This document shows, piece after piece, positions 18,764 through 28,674 of a stretch of 64,000 nucleotides of DNA. Under the pieces are notes generated by a model. The model ran no database searches and was not told the DNA's origin. It worked only from the letters and a program-made list of their open reading frames with translations. The translations under genes were made by a program, and so were the position numbers. Positions within the stretch are counted from its first letter, which is position 1. Each line of letters starts with the position of its first letter. Source of the DNA: UBA7803 sp034522075 (GTDB taxonomy: Bacteria; Pseudomonadota; Gammaproteobacteria; Pseudomonadales; Azotimanducaceae); NCBI GenBank assembly GCA_034522075.1, contig JAXHLO010000006.1, positions 487,087-551,086 of the forward strand, read 5' to 3'.

Positions 18764-20379
18764 GCAAGGGTGACGCTTTTGACGTCGTCATCATCGGCGG
18801 CGGACACAACGGGCTCACGTGCGCCGGCTATCTCGCGCGCGCCGGTCTGCGGGTCAAGGTCGTCGAGCGGCGCCACATCGTCGGTGGCGCGGCGGTTACC
18901 GAGGAGTTTCACCCAGGGTTCAGAAACTCAGTTGCCTCGTACACCGTCAGCCTGCTCAACCCGCGTGTCATCGAAGACCTCGAGCTGCACACTCACGGGC
19001 TGCGCCTCGTCGAGCGCGTCATCTCGAACTTCTGGCCACTCGATGACGAGCGCTACCTGCGATTGCCCTTCGGAATCGAAGAGGTCCAGCAGGAGTTCGC
19101 CCGCTTCTCCAAACACGACGCGCAGATTGTGCCCAGGTACTTCGAGGCGGTGGCGCGCATCGGCGAGGTGCTGCGAGGGCTCGTGCTCCAGACCCCGCCA
19201 AACGCCGGCGGCGGCTGGGCGGAAGCCTTCCGTGCTTTGCGGATGGGGCACAGCATCCGCGGCATCACGCTCGAGGACCAGCGCCTGCTGCTCGATCTGT
19301 TCACCAAGAGCACCTGCGACTTCCTGGAAGGCTGGTTCGAGAGTCCCGAGGTCCGCGCGGCGTTCGCCTTCGACGGCACCATCGGGTCGTTCAGCAGCCC
19401 GCACACGCCGGGGACTGCCTACGTGCTGCTCCACCATGCCTTCGGCGAGGTCAATGGCAAGCGCGGCGTCTGGGGGCATGCGATAGGCGGGATGGGCGCG
19501 ATCACGCAGGCGATGGCGCGCTCCGCGGAAGCGCATGGCGTCGACATCGAAGTCGAAGCGCCGGTCGCCGAGGTTCTCACGCGCGACGGTCGCGCCTGCG
19601 GCGTCAGGCTCGAGGACGGCCGACGTGTAGAGGCCCGCGCGGTGGCCTCCAACCTCAACCCGCGACTGCTGTTCACGAAACTGGTCGATCCGGCACTGCT
19701 CGATGCCGACTTTTACCGCCGCATCACCCACTACAAGTGTGGGTCGGGCACGTTCCGCATGAACGTCGCGCTGTCCGAGCTGCCACAGTTCACCTGTCGT
19801 CCCGCCGATGGTGTCGCCGATCATCACTCGGCAGGCATCGTCGTCGCGCCGTCGGTGGAGTACCTGGACCGCGCCTACACCGATGCACGCGCGTTTGGGT
19901 GGTCGCGCGAACCGATCGTCGAAATGCTGATCCCGTCGACGCTGGACGATACACTCGCGCCGCCGGGCAAGCATGTCGCAAGCCTGTTCTGCCAGCAGTT
20001 CTCGCCGGAGCTGCCGGACGGTTCAAGCTGGGACGAGCACGCCGACACCTGTGCCGACCTGATCATCGACACGGTGACGCGCTACGCGCCCAATTTCCGC
20101 TCCAGCGTGCTCGGCCGCCAGGTGCTGAGTCCGCTCGACCTCGAACGTGTCTTCGGGCTGACCGCTGGCGATATTTTTCACGGTGCGCTCACCCTCGACC
20201 AGATGTTCAGCGCGCGCCCGGTGCTTGGTCACGGGGATTATCGAAGCCCGGTCCCCGGGCTTTACATGTGTGGTTCGGGCACCCACCCGGGCGGCGGTGT
20301 CACCGGAGCCCCGGGCCACAATGCTGCGCACGAAATCCTGCGCGATTTCCGCCGCCGGCGCGTGCCGCGCACCGCTTGA
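18760..20379 (+). CDS. FAD-dependent oxidoreductase, phytoene-desaturase / PYROXD2-like
   Basis: 539 residues from ATG 18760, overlapping the upstream Rieske stop. The N-terminal dinucleotide-binding motif is VVIIGGGHNGLTCAGYLA followed by VVERRHIVGGAA. The C-terminal FAD-binding segment is GLYMCGSGTHPGGGVTGAPG. The overall pattern matches the phytoene-dehydrogenase-like NAD(P)/FAD oxidoreductases that include PYROXD2. No membrane helix or signal peptide is seen. Carotenoid genes are absent, so it more likely oxidises an intermediate of the neighbouring Rieske pathway; this is inference from operon structure. Confidence 0.9.
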   Translation: MSKGDAFDVVIIGGGHNGLTCAGYLARAGLRVKVVERRHIVGGAAVTEEFHPGFRNSVASYTVSLLNPRVIEDLELHTHGLRLVERVISNFWPLDDERYLRLPFGIEEVQQEFARFSKHDAQIVPRYFEAVARIGEVLRGLVLQTPPNAGGGWAEAFRALRMGHSIRGITLEDQRLLLDLFTKSTCDFLEGWFESPEVRAAFAFDGTIGSFSSPHTPGTAYVLLHHAFGEVNGKRGVWGHAIGGMGAITQAMARSAEAHGVDIEVEAPVAEVLTRDGRACGVRLEDGRRVEARAVASNLNPRLLFTKLVDPALLDADFYRRITHYKCGSGTFRMNVALSELPQFTCRPADGVADHHSAGIVVAPSVEYLDRAYTDARAFGWSREPIVEMLIPSTLDDTLAPPGKHVASLFCQQFSPELPDGSSWDEHADTCADLIIDTVTRYAPNFRSSVLGRQVLSPLDLERVFGLTAGDIFHGALTLDQMFSARPVLGHGDYRSPVPGLYMCGSGTHPGGGVTGAPGHNAAHEILRDFRRRRVPRTA

Positions 20380-20415
20380 TGCCATCCGCGCGTCTGTCTA
20401 CGGAGTGAATTGAGC

Positions 20416-21303
20416 ATGTCCGGAAGCGACCCATCAGTGCGAGCGACGGGAGAAGACCCCGGCCTCGCCTGGATAGACCTCGAGCGCTACCCGTTGCATC
20501 GCCCTGAGGACCCGTCGTTCGAAGCCCTGGTGGCGCGGGTGCAGGCCGACCTCGACGCGCGCGGCTGCGCCGTGGTCGAGCGCTTCATCCGTGACGACGC
20601 GCTGTCGAAACTGGCCGCCGAAACCGCAGCGCTTGCGCCGCGTGCGCATTTCACCCGCGCGCTGGCGACGGTCTATGGCGGTGAGCCCGACGCGGACTTC
20701 GAGCCAGAGCATCCGCGCCGACGTACTCTGGCACGCGAGAATGGTTTCGTCGCCGGCGACCTGATCGACCCTGGAACCATACTGCGCGCGGTATACCACA
20801 GCCCGGCGCTGAAGCACTTCCTCGCCTGTTGCCTGAACGAACCGCAGGTTCACGAGTTCGCGGATCCGCTCGCGCAACTGGTCGTCAACGTGGTCCGGCC
20901 GGCACACATGCATGCGTGGCATTTCGACACCAACGAGTTCATCGTCACGCTGCTGACGCAGCCGCCGGAGACGGGCGGTGAATTCCAGTATGCGCCTGCC
21001 ATCCGTGGCCCGAGGCGGGAGAACTACGAAGACGTACGTGCGATCCTCGACGGCGACCTTTCGCGCGTGCGCACGCTGCCGCTGGCGCTCGGCGACATGC
21101 AGATCTTCTTTGGCCGTTACTCGCTGCATCGTGTTGCCCCCACAGCGGGCAGCCGCGACCGTCACACCGCGATCATGAGCTATTCGCGTACCCCCGGCCT
21201 TATGGGGCAGGCGGCGAAAACGCGGAAGATCTTCGGCCGATCGCTTGACACGCACAACAGCCCCGACGGTGCCTGGAAGCGTGACGACGACCTCACCGAC
21301 TGA
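20416..21303 (+). CDS. 2-oxoglutarate/Fe(II) dioxygenase of the HalD/BesD fold family, hydroxylase-type site
   Basis: 295 residues from ATG 20416, with GGAG about ten bases upstream. The sequence around WHFDTNEFIVTLLTQ and GDMQIFFGRYSLHRV matches the HalD/BesD-like family of free amino acid radical halogenases and hydroxylases. Iron ligands are His169-x-Asp171 and His238, with Arg247 or Arg249 for 2-oxoglutarate. True halogenases replace the Asp by Gly to make room for chloride, so this member should hydroxylate rather than chlorinate. It lies 36 bases after the FAD oxidoreductase in the same operon. A small amino acid or betaine-like substrate is plausible. Confidence 0.82.
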   Translation: MSGSDPSVRATGEDPGLAWIDLERYPLHRPEDPSFEALVARVQADLDARGCAVVERFIRDDALSKLAAETAALAPRAHFTRALATVYGGEPDADFEPEHPRRRTLARENGFVAGDLIDPGTILRAVYHSPALKHFLACCLNEPQVHEFADPLAQLVVNVVRPAHMHAWHFDTNEFIVTLLTQPPETGGEFQYAPAIRGPRRENYEDVRAILDGDLSRVRTLPLALGDMQIFFGRYSLHRVAPTAGSRDRHTAIMSYSRTPGLMGQAAKTRKIFGRSLDTHNSPDGAWKRDDDLTD

Positions 21304-21346
21304 ATCTGCTCTGAGGTGCCGGCCGAGAGGCCATGAGAAGGAGTCC

Positions 21347-22655
21347 ATGATGACCAAGCCCGTGACCGAAGCAGCTGACGCGATTACAGCCAGACCAGCC
21401 AGGAGCGTGCCGGCTGCTGCAATGTTCTCCCGAAGCGGCGTATCGCCGCGCTCGCGCCGGCCGCCGATCTCGACCTGGTGCGGTTGCGCCGTGAGCGCCT
21501 GGCCCGCGTGCGCACGATGATGCGCGAGCACGAGCTCGATGCGCTGCTGCTGTTCGTCCCACTCACGACCCAGCGCTATGCGACCGACTCCAGAAACATG
21601 TTCGGCTATTTTCTGCGCAACTCCAGCCGCTACATCTATGTGCCAGCCGAAGGGCCGGTGATTCTGTTCGAGTATCCTGGCAGCGCGCACGTGTCGACGT
21701 GGCTCGAGACTATCGACGAGGCGCGCACCTCTAAGGTCGTATTCGCCGCGGTGAACGGTCGCGATCATACTGTCGCCGAACCGTTCGCGCAGGAAATTGT
21801 GTCCGCTGCTCGAGGTCCGCTTTACCAGGCCGACGACGGTCGCCGTGTCGGCATGGACCGCTGTTTCCACCTGTTGGCCCTCGCGCTCGAGCGCGAGGGC
21901 GTCGCCGTGGTCGATGCGATGAATCTGCTCCTGCATACGCGGCGACTGAAGACGCGCGACGAGATCGCCTGCCTTGCGCAGAGCATGACCGCTGCAGAGA
22001 CCGCGGTCTGGCGCGTGCAGCAGCGGCTGCAGCCTGGCGTGAGTGAAACCGAACTGTTTGCCGAGATGTACCACGCCCTGATCGAGGGTGGCGGCGAATT
22101 CATCGAGACCCGCTTGCTGACCTGGGGCCTGAAGACCACCGCGGAATCCACGAAGCCGGAGAGCGGCGGGTGCGCCCCGGTGAACTGCTCGCGCTCGATA
22201 CCGACTGCATCGGCTGTCACGGCTATTACGCCGATTTTTCCCGCACCTTCTTCTGTGGCCCGGGTCGGCCGAGCGAGTACCAGCGCGCGCTCTTCCGCAT
22301 GGCGCACGAGCAGATCAGCCACAATGCCGAGCTCCTGCGCCCGGGCATGAGCTTTCGCGAGATCGCAGAGGGCGCATGGGAGATCCCGCCGCGCTTCGTC
22401 GACCTGCGCTATCCGTCGATCATCCACGGCGTAGGCATGCATGGTGAAAAGCCGATCATCGCCCACAGCAGCGAGCTTGACACCTATACGGGAGAGGGCA
22501 TTCTCGAGGAGGATATGGTGGTCAGCGTCGAGAGCTACATCGGGGAGCCTGGCGGCAATGAAGGCGTCAAGCTGGAGAACCAGTACCTGGTTGGGCGGGA
22601 CGGCCTCGTGCCGATGACCCGTTACCCGTTTGACCCGGATCTGCTCGGTGGGTGA
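21347..22655 (+). CDS. DddP-like M24-family metallo-enzyme (two frame breaks)
   Basis: Reconstructed as about 435 residues from ATG 21347 (MMTKPVTEAAD). The frame changes near 21380, and again near 22155 between GGEFIETRLLTWG and VRPGELLALDTD; each break fits one missing base. Pita-bread-fold metal ligands are present: Asp in LDTD, Asp in YADFSRTFF, His in IIHGVGMHGE, Glu in VESYIGE and Glu in VKLENQ. Segments RYATDSRNM, GGEFIETRLL, SRTFFCGPG and HGVGM are like DMSP lyase DddP as well as Xaa-Pro peptidases. It ends the Rieske/dioxygenase operon. Peptide, ectoine-type or DMSP-type chemistry cannot be separated by eye. Confidence 0.78.
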
Positions 22656-22721
22656 CGCGTAGGCGAAGCGGTTCAGGGATTTAGAGCAATTATTGTAAGT
22701 GTCCGCAGCGGCCTGTTCCGT

Positions 22722-23942
22722 TCAGAGAAATGCCAGCAACAACCGCGTCAGGGCGTCTTCAGCGGCAGCAAAGGCCTGGAAGGTCTCAGCCCTGCTGTTG
22801 CTGTTGATGGCCACCGCCAGATGCAACTCGGGATACACCACCAGCCAGCTCATCGCTCCCTTGGATACACCGCCGTGATGGGCATGCAACAGCGGTTTGC
22901 CCTGATACTCGGCCAGGCTGGAGGGGTTGAAACGCCAGCCGACGGCATAGGATTGCTCGTTGACTTCGCCATTGGCCAGCCGCTGCGGCGTCCAGAACTG
23001 TTCGCGCACTGATGGTTTGATAAAGTCATCGTCCAGCCAGGCGCTGCCCAGTCTGGCCAGATCGGACGAGCTGGACAGCAGCCCGCCACCGGGCCATTTC
23101 ACGCTCAGATCGACATCCCGCCAGGGTCTGATCTGGCCGTCGGCGCGCAGACGGTAGAACGTCGCCATGGTCACGGGTCGCCGGCTGACATCATCGACGG
23201 CAGTCGTCGTCATCTGCAGTGGAGCAAACACCAGCGATTGCATCAGCGCGGGATAGTCCAGCCCGGTGATGCGCGCCATGACGTGGGCATTCACGTTGGT
23301 GTCAAACGACGAGTAGTGAAAGCCGGTACCCGGCGTGAACAGCAACTCGCTGTCATCGAACACCCCCAGCATGTCATCGGTGCTGCTAAAGCGCCGGCCG
23401 AGCCGGATGGTTTGATAGACCCCCCACCAGTCACGGTTTTCCGTGTATCCCGGTAAACCGGCGGTGTGCGATGCCAGTTGTCTGGGTGTCAGTGCCTGCC
23501 AGTCCGTGTTCGGCAGATCGTCCACGTAGCGGCTGATCGCTGCATCCAGATCCAGCTGACCCGACTGCACCAGCCTGGCCATGGCGGTGGCGGTCAGTGC
23601 CTTGGAGGTGCTGCCGATGCGATACACAGTATTGACACTGGCCGGCACCGGCGGCTGCAGGCTCGACCATCCGGCCGTCGCCGCCCAGATGATTTCCCCT
23701 TCATGCGCCACGGCTGCCGACAACGACGGCGTACCGATGCGCTCGCGCTCAGTCAGCAGTTGCTCCATCGCCGCTGCGGCAAAGCCGCGGTACTCCGGCA
23801 GAAAGGTCTGATCGGTGGGTGGCGCAGCCGCCGGCAGCTTCTGCCAGCCCCATGGCGGGGTCAGGTAATCGGTGTTGTGACTGATCCAGGCCGCTGCCAG
23901 CAGCAGCGTGGGCAGGACGAGTAAGAGAATCGTGCGTTTCAT
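22722..23942 (-). CDS. Exported serine hydrolase, class C beta-lactamase-like
   Basis: 406 residues with a hydrophobic signal or anchor MKRTILLLVLPTLLLAAAW. The S-x-x-K motif is in IGSTSKALTATAM, a Tyr motif lies in FHYSSFDTN, and HHGGVSKG stands at the usual KTG/HxG position. These mark the serine beta-lactamase/D-alanyl-peptidase/esterase superfamily. It probably acts in the periplasm on an ester or peptide; resistance to beta-lactams should not be assumed. It is convergent with the M24 gene and divergent from the MscS gene, so it stands alone. Its base composition looks a little less GC-rich than its neighbours. Confidence 0.88.
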   Translation of the reverse strand: MKRTILLLVLPTLLLAAAWISHNTDYLTPPWGWQKLPAAAPPTDQTFLPEYRGFAAAAMEQLLTERERIGTPSLSAAVAHEGEIIWAATAGWSSLQPPVPASVNTVYRIGSTSKALTATAMARLVQSGQLDLDAAISRYVDDLPNTDWQALTPRQLASHTAGLPGYTENRDWWGVYQTIRLGRRFSSTDDMLGVFDDSELLFTPGTGFHYSSFDTNVNAHVMARITGLDYPALMQSLVFAPLQMTTTAVDDVSRRPVTMATFYRLRADGQIRPWRDVDLSVKWPGGGLLSSSSDLARLGSAWLDDDFIKPSVREQFWTPQRLANGEVNEQSYAVGWRFNPSSLAEYQGKPLLHAHHGGVSKGAMSWLVVYPELHLAVAINSNSRAETFQAFAAAEDALTRLLLAFL

Positions 23943-24098
23943 GGAAAACCATCAGCCTGACCCAATGCACGGACACTATTACATAGCAGTGGCAGCACGC
24001 CGACAATCCGTAACCTCGGACAGGGTCCGCTGGCGTTACAATACCAATTACCTGGGCTATCCTGAATCGCTCATGCTCCACGCGAGAACTGCCTGCCC

Positions 24099-25242
24099 GT
24101 GAGTTGCGCGATACAGGAACCGATCCTCGACAATCCGCCGCCGGACTGGCTGCCGGAAACTCTGCTCGAAACCTGGCATTTTCTTGCCGCTTATCCGCTG
24201 GCCCTTTCGCTGGTGGTGCTGGTCGTCGGCATTGCGCTGGCCATAGTGGTGCGCTTGTTCATCCTGTTCTGGGGGCTGAAGATCGCGAGCCGCAACCGCA
24301 ATGGCCTCGACGAGCAGCTGCTGCGAATCGGCGCCGGCGTGGCCGCGCTGCTGCTCGCCTACATCGCCATTGCACTGGCCGTGACGACGCTTGGGTTGTC
24401 CGAGTTTGCCGAGATGGTCACGCTGCGCGTGCTGGCGAGCATGCTGGTTCTGCAACTCATGCGCGTCGCCATGCGTGCCGGGCAGGTGGGCCTGGCGATT
24501 CTGGGCCGCATCCGCGACCGGTTTGCCATCGTCGAGGAGCGCACGCTGCCGCTCTTCGACCTGATGTTGACGATCATCATTGTCGCCGCCGCCAGCTATG
24601 CCCTGCTGCAGGTATGGAACATCGACCCCACTGCGTGGCTCGCCTCGGCCGGTATCATCGGTATCGCGGTCGGTTTCGCTGCGCGGGATACGCTCGCCAA
24701 CCTCTTTGCCGGCTTTTTCATCATCGCCGATGCACCGTACAAACTCGGCGACTACGTCGTGCTCGACACCGGCGAGCGCGGCCAGATCACCAAGGTGGGC
24801 ATACGTTCGACCCGGCTGCTGACTCGGGACGACGTGGAGATCGTCGTCCGGACTGGGCGACGATGGCCGACGCCGGAGGTCGTCGATGGAATCGGGCGGG
24901 CGTTGGGAAAAGTTCCGCATTCGCCTCAAGGTCGGGGTTGCCTACGGCTCATCCGTCGAGGACGTTGTCGAACTGCTCAAGGGCATCGCGAGTGAGCATC
25001 CGGACGTTTGTGAGGATCCTCTGCCGCGTGTGCGCATGCGCGGGTTCGGCGATTCGAGCCTGGATTTCGAGCTGTTGTGCTGGATCGACCGGCCGGCCGA
25101 CCGCGGCCGCGTGAGCCACGAGCTCTACATGCAGATCTACAATGCGCTCAATGAAGCCGGTATCGTGATCCCGTTCCCGCAGCGGGATGTCTGGATGCGT
25201 AGTGATGATCCCGAACCAGGTGATCCGGGCGCACAGCGCTAG
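24099..25242 (+). CDS. Small-conductance mechanosensitive channel, MscS family (frameshifted)
   Basis: Starts at GTG 24099. Several hydrophobic segments between residues 25 and 160 are followed by the pore and beta-domain segment SAGIIGIAVGFAARDTLANL, then PYKLGDYVV and GQITKVGIRSTRLLTRDDVEIVV. Between about 24845 and 24895 the expected strand (NWATMADA, VVNESGGRWEKF) is spread over three frames, so two or three single-base errors lie there. The cytoplasmic C-terminal domain then runs in the frame ending at 25242. It should release solutes on hypo-osmotic shock. It ends in a convergent overlap with the MFS gene. Confidence 0.85.
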
Positions 25243-26557
25243 CTGAGCGGTTCAGTTTTCGACGTCGGTTCCAAGGCTTCTTCGGCAACGCCCTGCAGCG
25301 GCGTTTCCGGCGCGCCGCCGGCCTGCTGATCGAAAGCGGCTTGCAGGCCGGGTTCCTCCGTCTCGTCCTGCCCGTCGTCCAGGTGCCGCGGATAGAGGGG
25401 CGACAGGGCCGCTACGATTATGCCGATGGCGGAGAACATGGCGAACGCGTCGGCATAGCCGAAGTGTTTTACCAGCAGACCGGCGACGGGGGAGCCGGTT
25501 GCCTGGCCGACCGACGACCGCGATGAAGGGCAGGACCGGCCCCATGGACAGCCGGCCCGGCAACAGGCGGATGCCGGTCATCAGGTACAGCCCCGTCAGG
25601 CTCATGTAGGCCAGGCCGAAGACCAGCGCGGAAAACACCGCGAGTGCTAGCTGGCCGGGACTGGCGGCGAGCAGTGCCAAACTCGCGGACAGCGTCACCA
25701 GCATCAGGGCCTGGGTGATGGGCGGGTTGTTGCGGTCGGCCAGGTCGCTCACCACCGCGCCGCCGAGGCCGGCGATGCCGACCGCCAGCCACAACCACCC
25801 GGTCTGATCGGCTGGCAGGGCGCCCAGGTTGACCGCCAGGTCGGGCGCGAAGATCCAGTACGCGGAGGCGATGAAACCCATCGCGAAGGCGAACGACGAC
25901 AGCCAGGCGAGGCGCGCCCACTGCAGCGCGCTGATCGGGGGCGGCGGCGCGGCATTCGCCGGGGTGACCCGCGACACCGAGGGGATGAAGTACCACGCGG
26001 CCAGACACCCCGGCCCCCGCCGCGACGGCAAACGAACAGGTAAGCCAGACGCCAGGCGTCGGCCAGGAACAGGACCGCCGGCACGGCGACACGCCACGCC
26101 GATGCTGGTGCCCGCGTTCATGACCGCGCTGACGCGCCCGTGCAGCGAGCGCTCCACCAGCACCTGCATGGCGGCACGTGAGCGCGGGCATCATCAGACC
26201 GGTGCAGACGCCGCAGGCGAACACGCCCGCGCCGAGCGGATAGCGCGCCCGTGCGCCTGGCTGATCAGCGCCAGGCCGCCGACGCCGAAGGCGCCGGACA
26301 ACAGCGCCGTGTTGCGGGCACCGAGGCGATGCAGCGGCGATCGGCGCGACCAGCGTGGCCAGCGCGAAACTGATCGAGCGGCAGCGCGCCGATGACAGCC
26401 GATGACGTCCGGTGTCAGCTCCAGCTGCGGCGCGGATGGGCGGCACGAACAGCCCGAAGGCGAAGCGCGCGAGCCCGAAGCTGATCGCCACCAGGGCTGC
26501 ACCGAGCAGCGCGAATCCGGTTGTGGCAAGGGGCTTCATGCCGACTCGGCCGGGCAT
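25239..26557 (-). pseudogene. MFS transporter broken by several frame shifts
   Basis: The N-terminus MKPLATTGFALLGAALVAIS then FGLARFAFGLFVPPIR begins near 26539-26557. The middle part (ARLAWLSSFAFAMGFIASAY, LPADQTGWLWLAVGIAGLGG) is in a second frame and the C-terminus (MFSAIGIIVAALSPLYPRHL) in a third, stopping at 25239. Together they give one MFS transporter of about 430 residues resembling the YbfB/YjiJ group. At least four breaks occur between 25450 and 26400. Hydrophobic character survives in every frame-corrected segment, which favours sequencing error over old decay. Substrate unknown. It follows, on the same strand, the GH42 gene start region by about 50 bases. Confidence 0.7.
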
Positions 26558-26605
26558 TCACAGGTGAGGTTCACGCGCGGGGTTCCGGAGTTCATAAACA
26601 CTGCC

Positions 26606-28551
26606 TCACAGTCTGATGACGGCCACGTCGCCAGGTGCCAGGGCCGGCCCGCCGATCAGCCATCGACCGTCGTCCAGCGCCAGAGTGCGGAATTGATCGG
26701 CGTAGTTGAACGCGAATAACAGCCCGCCGCGCTGCCGCAGCCGCACGCCGGGCGGCAACGAGACCGTGCGCAGGCCTGCGTCCCGAGCCAGGCGCTGGAT
26801 CAGGAAATCGAGAAAGGCCGCATCCGGCCAGGCGGCCAGGTAGTGGCGGTTCGCCGTCGCGTACCAGACGCCGCGGCCGTCCTCCGTCCTGGCCAGGGGT
26901 GCATGGTCCGACTCCACGTGTTCCAGCCAGGTGTGCACGCCGCCCTGCTGCTGGTCGAGTGCCAGATGTACCTCCGGCGGCAGGCTGTCGATGCTGGTGA
27001 CCCGCAGGCCGAGCAGATCGCGCAACGGCCCGGGTTCCCCCGCCGCCGGCACGGCAAACGACGCCGTCTTGCTGCCGCTGCGCGGTCCCACCAGCAAAGG
27101 TACGTCCAGGGCGGCCAGATGCTCTACCCAGGGCTCCGGCACGATGGGCAGGCACGGCACCGCCACCGCCTGATAGCCGGACAGATCCGCTCCCGGCTCC
27201 ACGACGTCCACCGATATACCCAGCCGGCGCCAGGCGCTGTAGCACTCGAACGCCAGGCGCAGGGCGGAGAACCCCGCCGACTGGGGCTGAATTGCGGTGA
27301 CCCAGCAGCTTGCGTAGTCGAACACCAGCGCGACCTGCCCCTGGCCCGGCGGCTCGAGTTTGATGTCCTGCAACTCCTCATGGACCCGGCGTACTTCATG
27401 TGCGCCCTGCGCCAGGGCGCCGTCCACGTTCTGCAGCCCGGCATGCATCTGTTCCTGGGCAAACGGCGCACGGCGCCAGCGGAACAGTGATATCAGCTCG
27501 GCACCGTGGGCAATGGCTTCCCACAGCCACAGGCGAACCATGCCTGGCAACGGCGCTGCGTTGTACCGGGCCCAGTTCACCGGCCCGGGCTGCTGCTCCA
27601 TGATCCACAGCCGCCCACGGCCCACGGCGCGATACAGGTCGTGGTGAAACGCCGCCAGGTCGGGATGCCCCTGGCGCCGGTAGGCAAGGCGGTCTGCGGA
27701 AGCAAAGAATCCCTGCTGCAGAAACCCCAGCGGATAACTGTCCCAGCTGGCGACATCCAGATCCCGGCCCACGGCGAAGTGATCGAAGTCGGTGAAGAAC
27801 CCCATGAAGTTGTGCGTGATCGAACGCTCCGGTGAGGCGCGCCGCAGAATCTCCGTCTGCTCGCGGTTGAAGCTCACCACCTGATCTGACGAATAGCGCT
27901 GGAAGTCCAGCCGGTGTGCCGGGTTCGCCTCGGTCACCGCGGCCGACGGCGCGTCGATCTGTTCGAAGGACGTGTACTCCTGGCTCCAGAACACGTTGCC
28001 CCAGGCCGTATTCAGGTGGGCGATATCGCCGTAGCGCTGCGCCAGCCATGTCCGGAAACCCTGCGCCGCCGACGCGCTGTAACTGAGCACGGTATCGTGA
28101 CAGCCGAATTCATTGTCGGTCTGCCATCCCATCACGGCAGGGTGATCGCCGTAGCGCTCGGCCATGGCACTGACGATACGCCTGGCCTCATGTCGATATC
28201 GCTCGCTGGAAAAGCAATAGTGGCGTCGGGAGCCGAAGCGTCGCGGCCGCCCATGCTGGTCGGCGGGCAGGATGTCGGGTAATTCGTCCACCAGCCATTT
28301 CGGCGGACATGCCGTCGGTGTTCCGAGGATGACGTGCAGGCCAGCCGCGGACAGGGTTTCCAGCGCCCGGTCCAGGCCGTGCGCGGCGAGTGGAATTCGC
28401 CGCGCGCGCGGCTCGTCTGCGTCGCGGCGGACTCGCCGAGGCGTCGCCGAGAAATGCCGAGTTCCCGCATGGCGGCTGCATCCTCCGGCCACCGGGCTTC
28501 CGGCCAGTGCTCTGGGTAGTAGCACACACCGATGCGCGCAGAGCTGGTCAT
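26606..28551 (-). CDS. GH42 beta-galactosidase (frame break near the N-terminus)
   Basis: The N-terminus MTSSARIGVCYYPEHWPEAR from ATG 28551 is the standard GH42 opening. The frame changes near 28390-28440, after which LDRALETLSAAGLHVILGTP and PPKWLVDE continue to 26606, giving about 648 residues. The acid/base Glu lies in GWQTDNEFGCH and the nucleophile Glu in LWIMEQQPGPVNW. The beta-galactosidase trimerisation and C-terminal domains follow. No signal peptide is seen, so it hydrolyses imported beta-galactosides in the cytoplasm. It is divergent from galK, and the neighbouring galT, GH36 and symporter genes define a galactoside locus. Confidence 0.9.
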
Positions 28552-28674
28552 GGATCAGAACCTTACAGGAGCTCGCGGGCAGGATACCATCGCGATGCGG
28601 CGGGAATGACCGGGAGATTCGGGTAGACTCGCCCCGTCATCCACGAGCCCTGTCAGACTCTTGAACTACGCGCC
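28552..28674. promoter_or_regulatory. Divergent promoter region between GH42 and galK
   Basis: This 123-base gap holds the start regions of the minus-strand beta-galactosidase and the plus-strand galK-galT operon. No gene is visible. A shared operator would be expected for joint control by galactosides, but I see no clear palindrome and no regulator gene lies in the cluster. Confidence 0.35.

Noticed and set aside
20410..20415. TTG start for the HalD-like enzyme
   Set aside because: An ATG six bases later has better spacing to GGAG.
20434..22074. Minus-strand frame of 546 codons across the HalD-like and M24 genes
   Set aside because: Spans two real plus-strand genes, has no recognisable fold and mirrors their codon pattern.
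22722..23942. Serine hydrolase as an antibiotic-resistance beta-lactamase
   Set aside because: The S-x-x-K family is mostly esterases and peptidases; nothing in the sequence or context shows beta-lactam hydrolysis.
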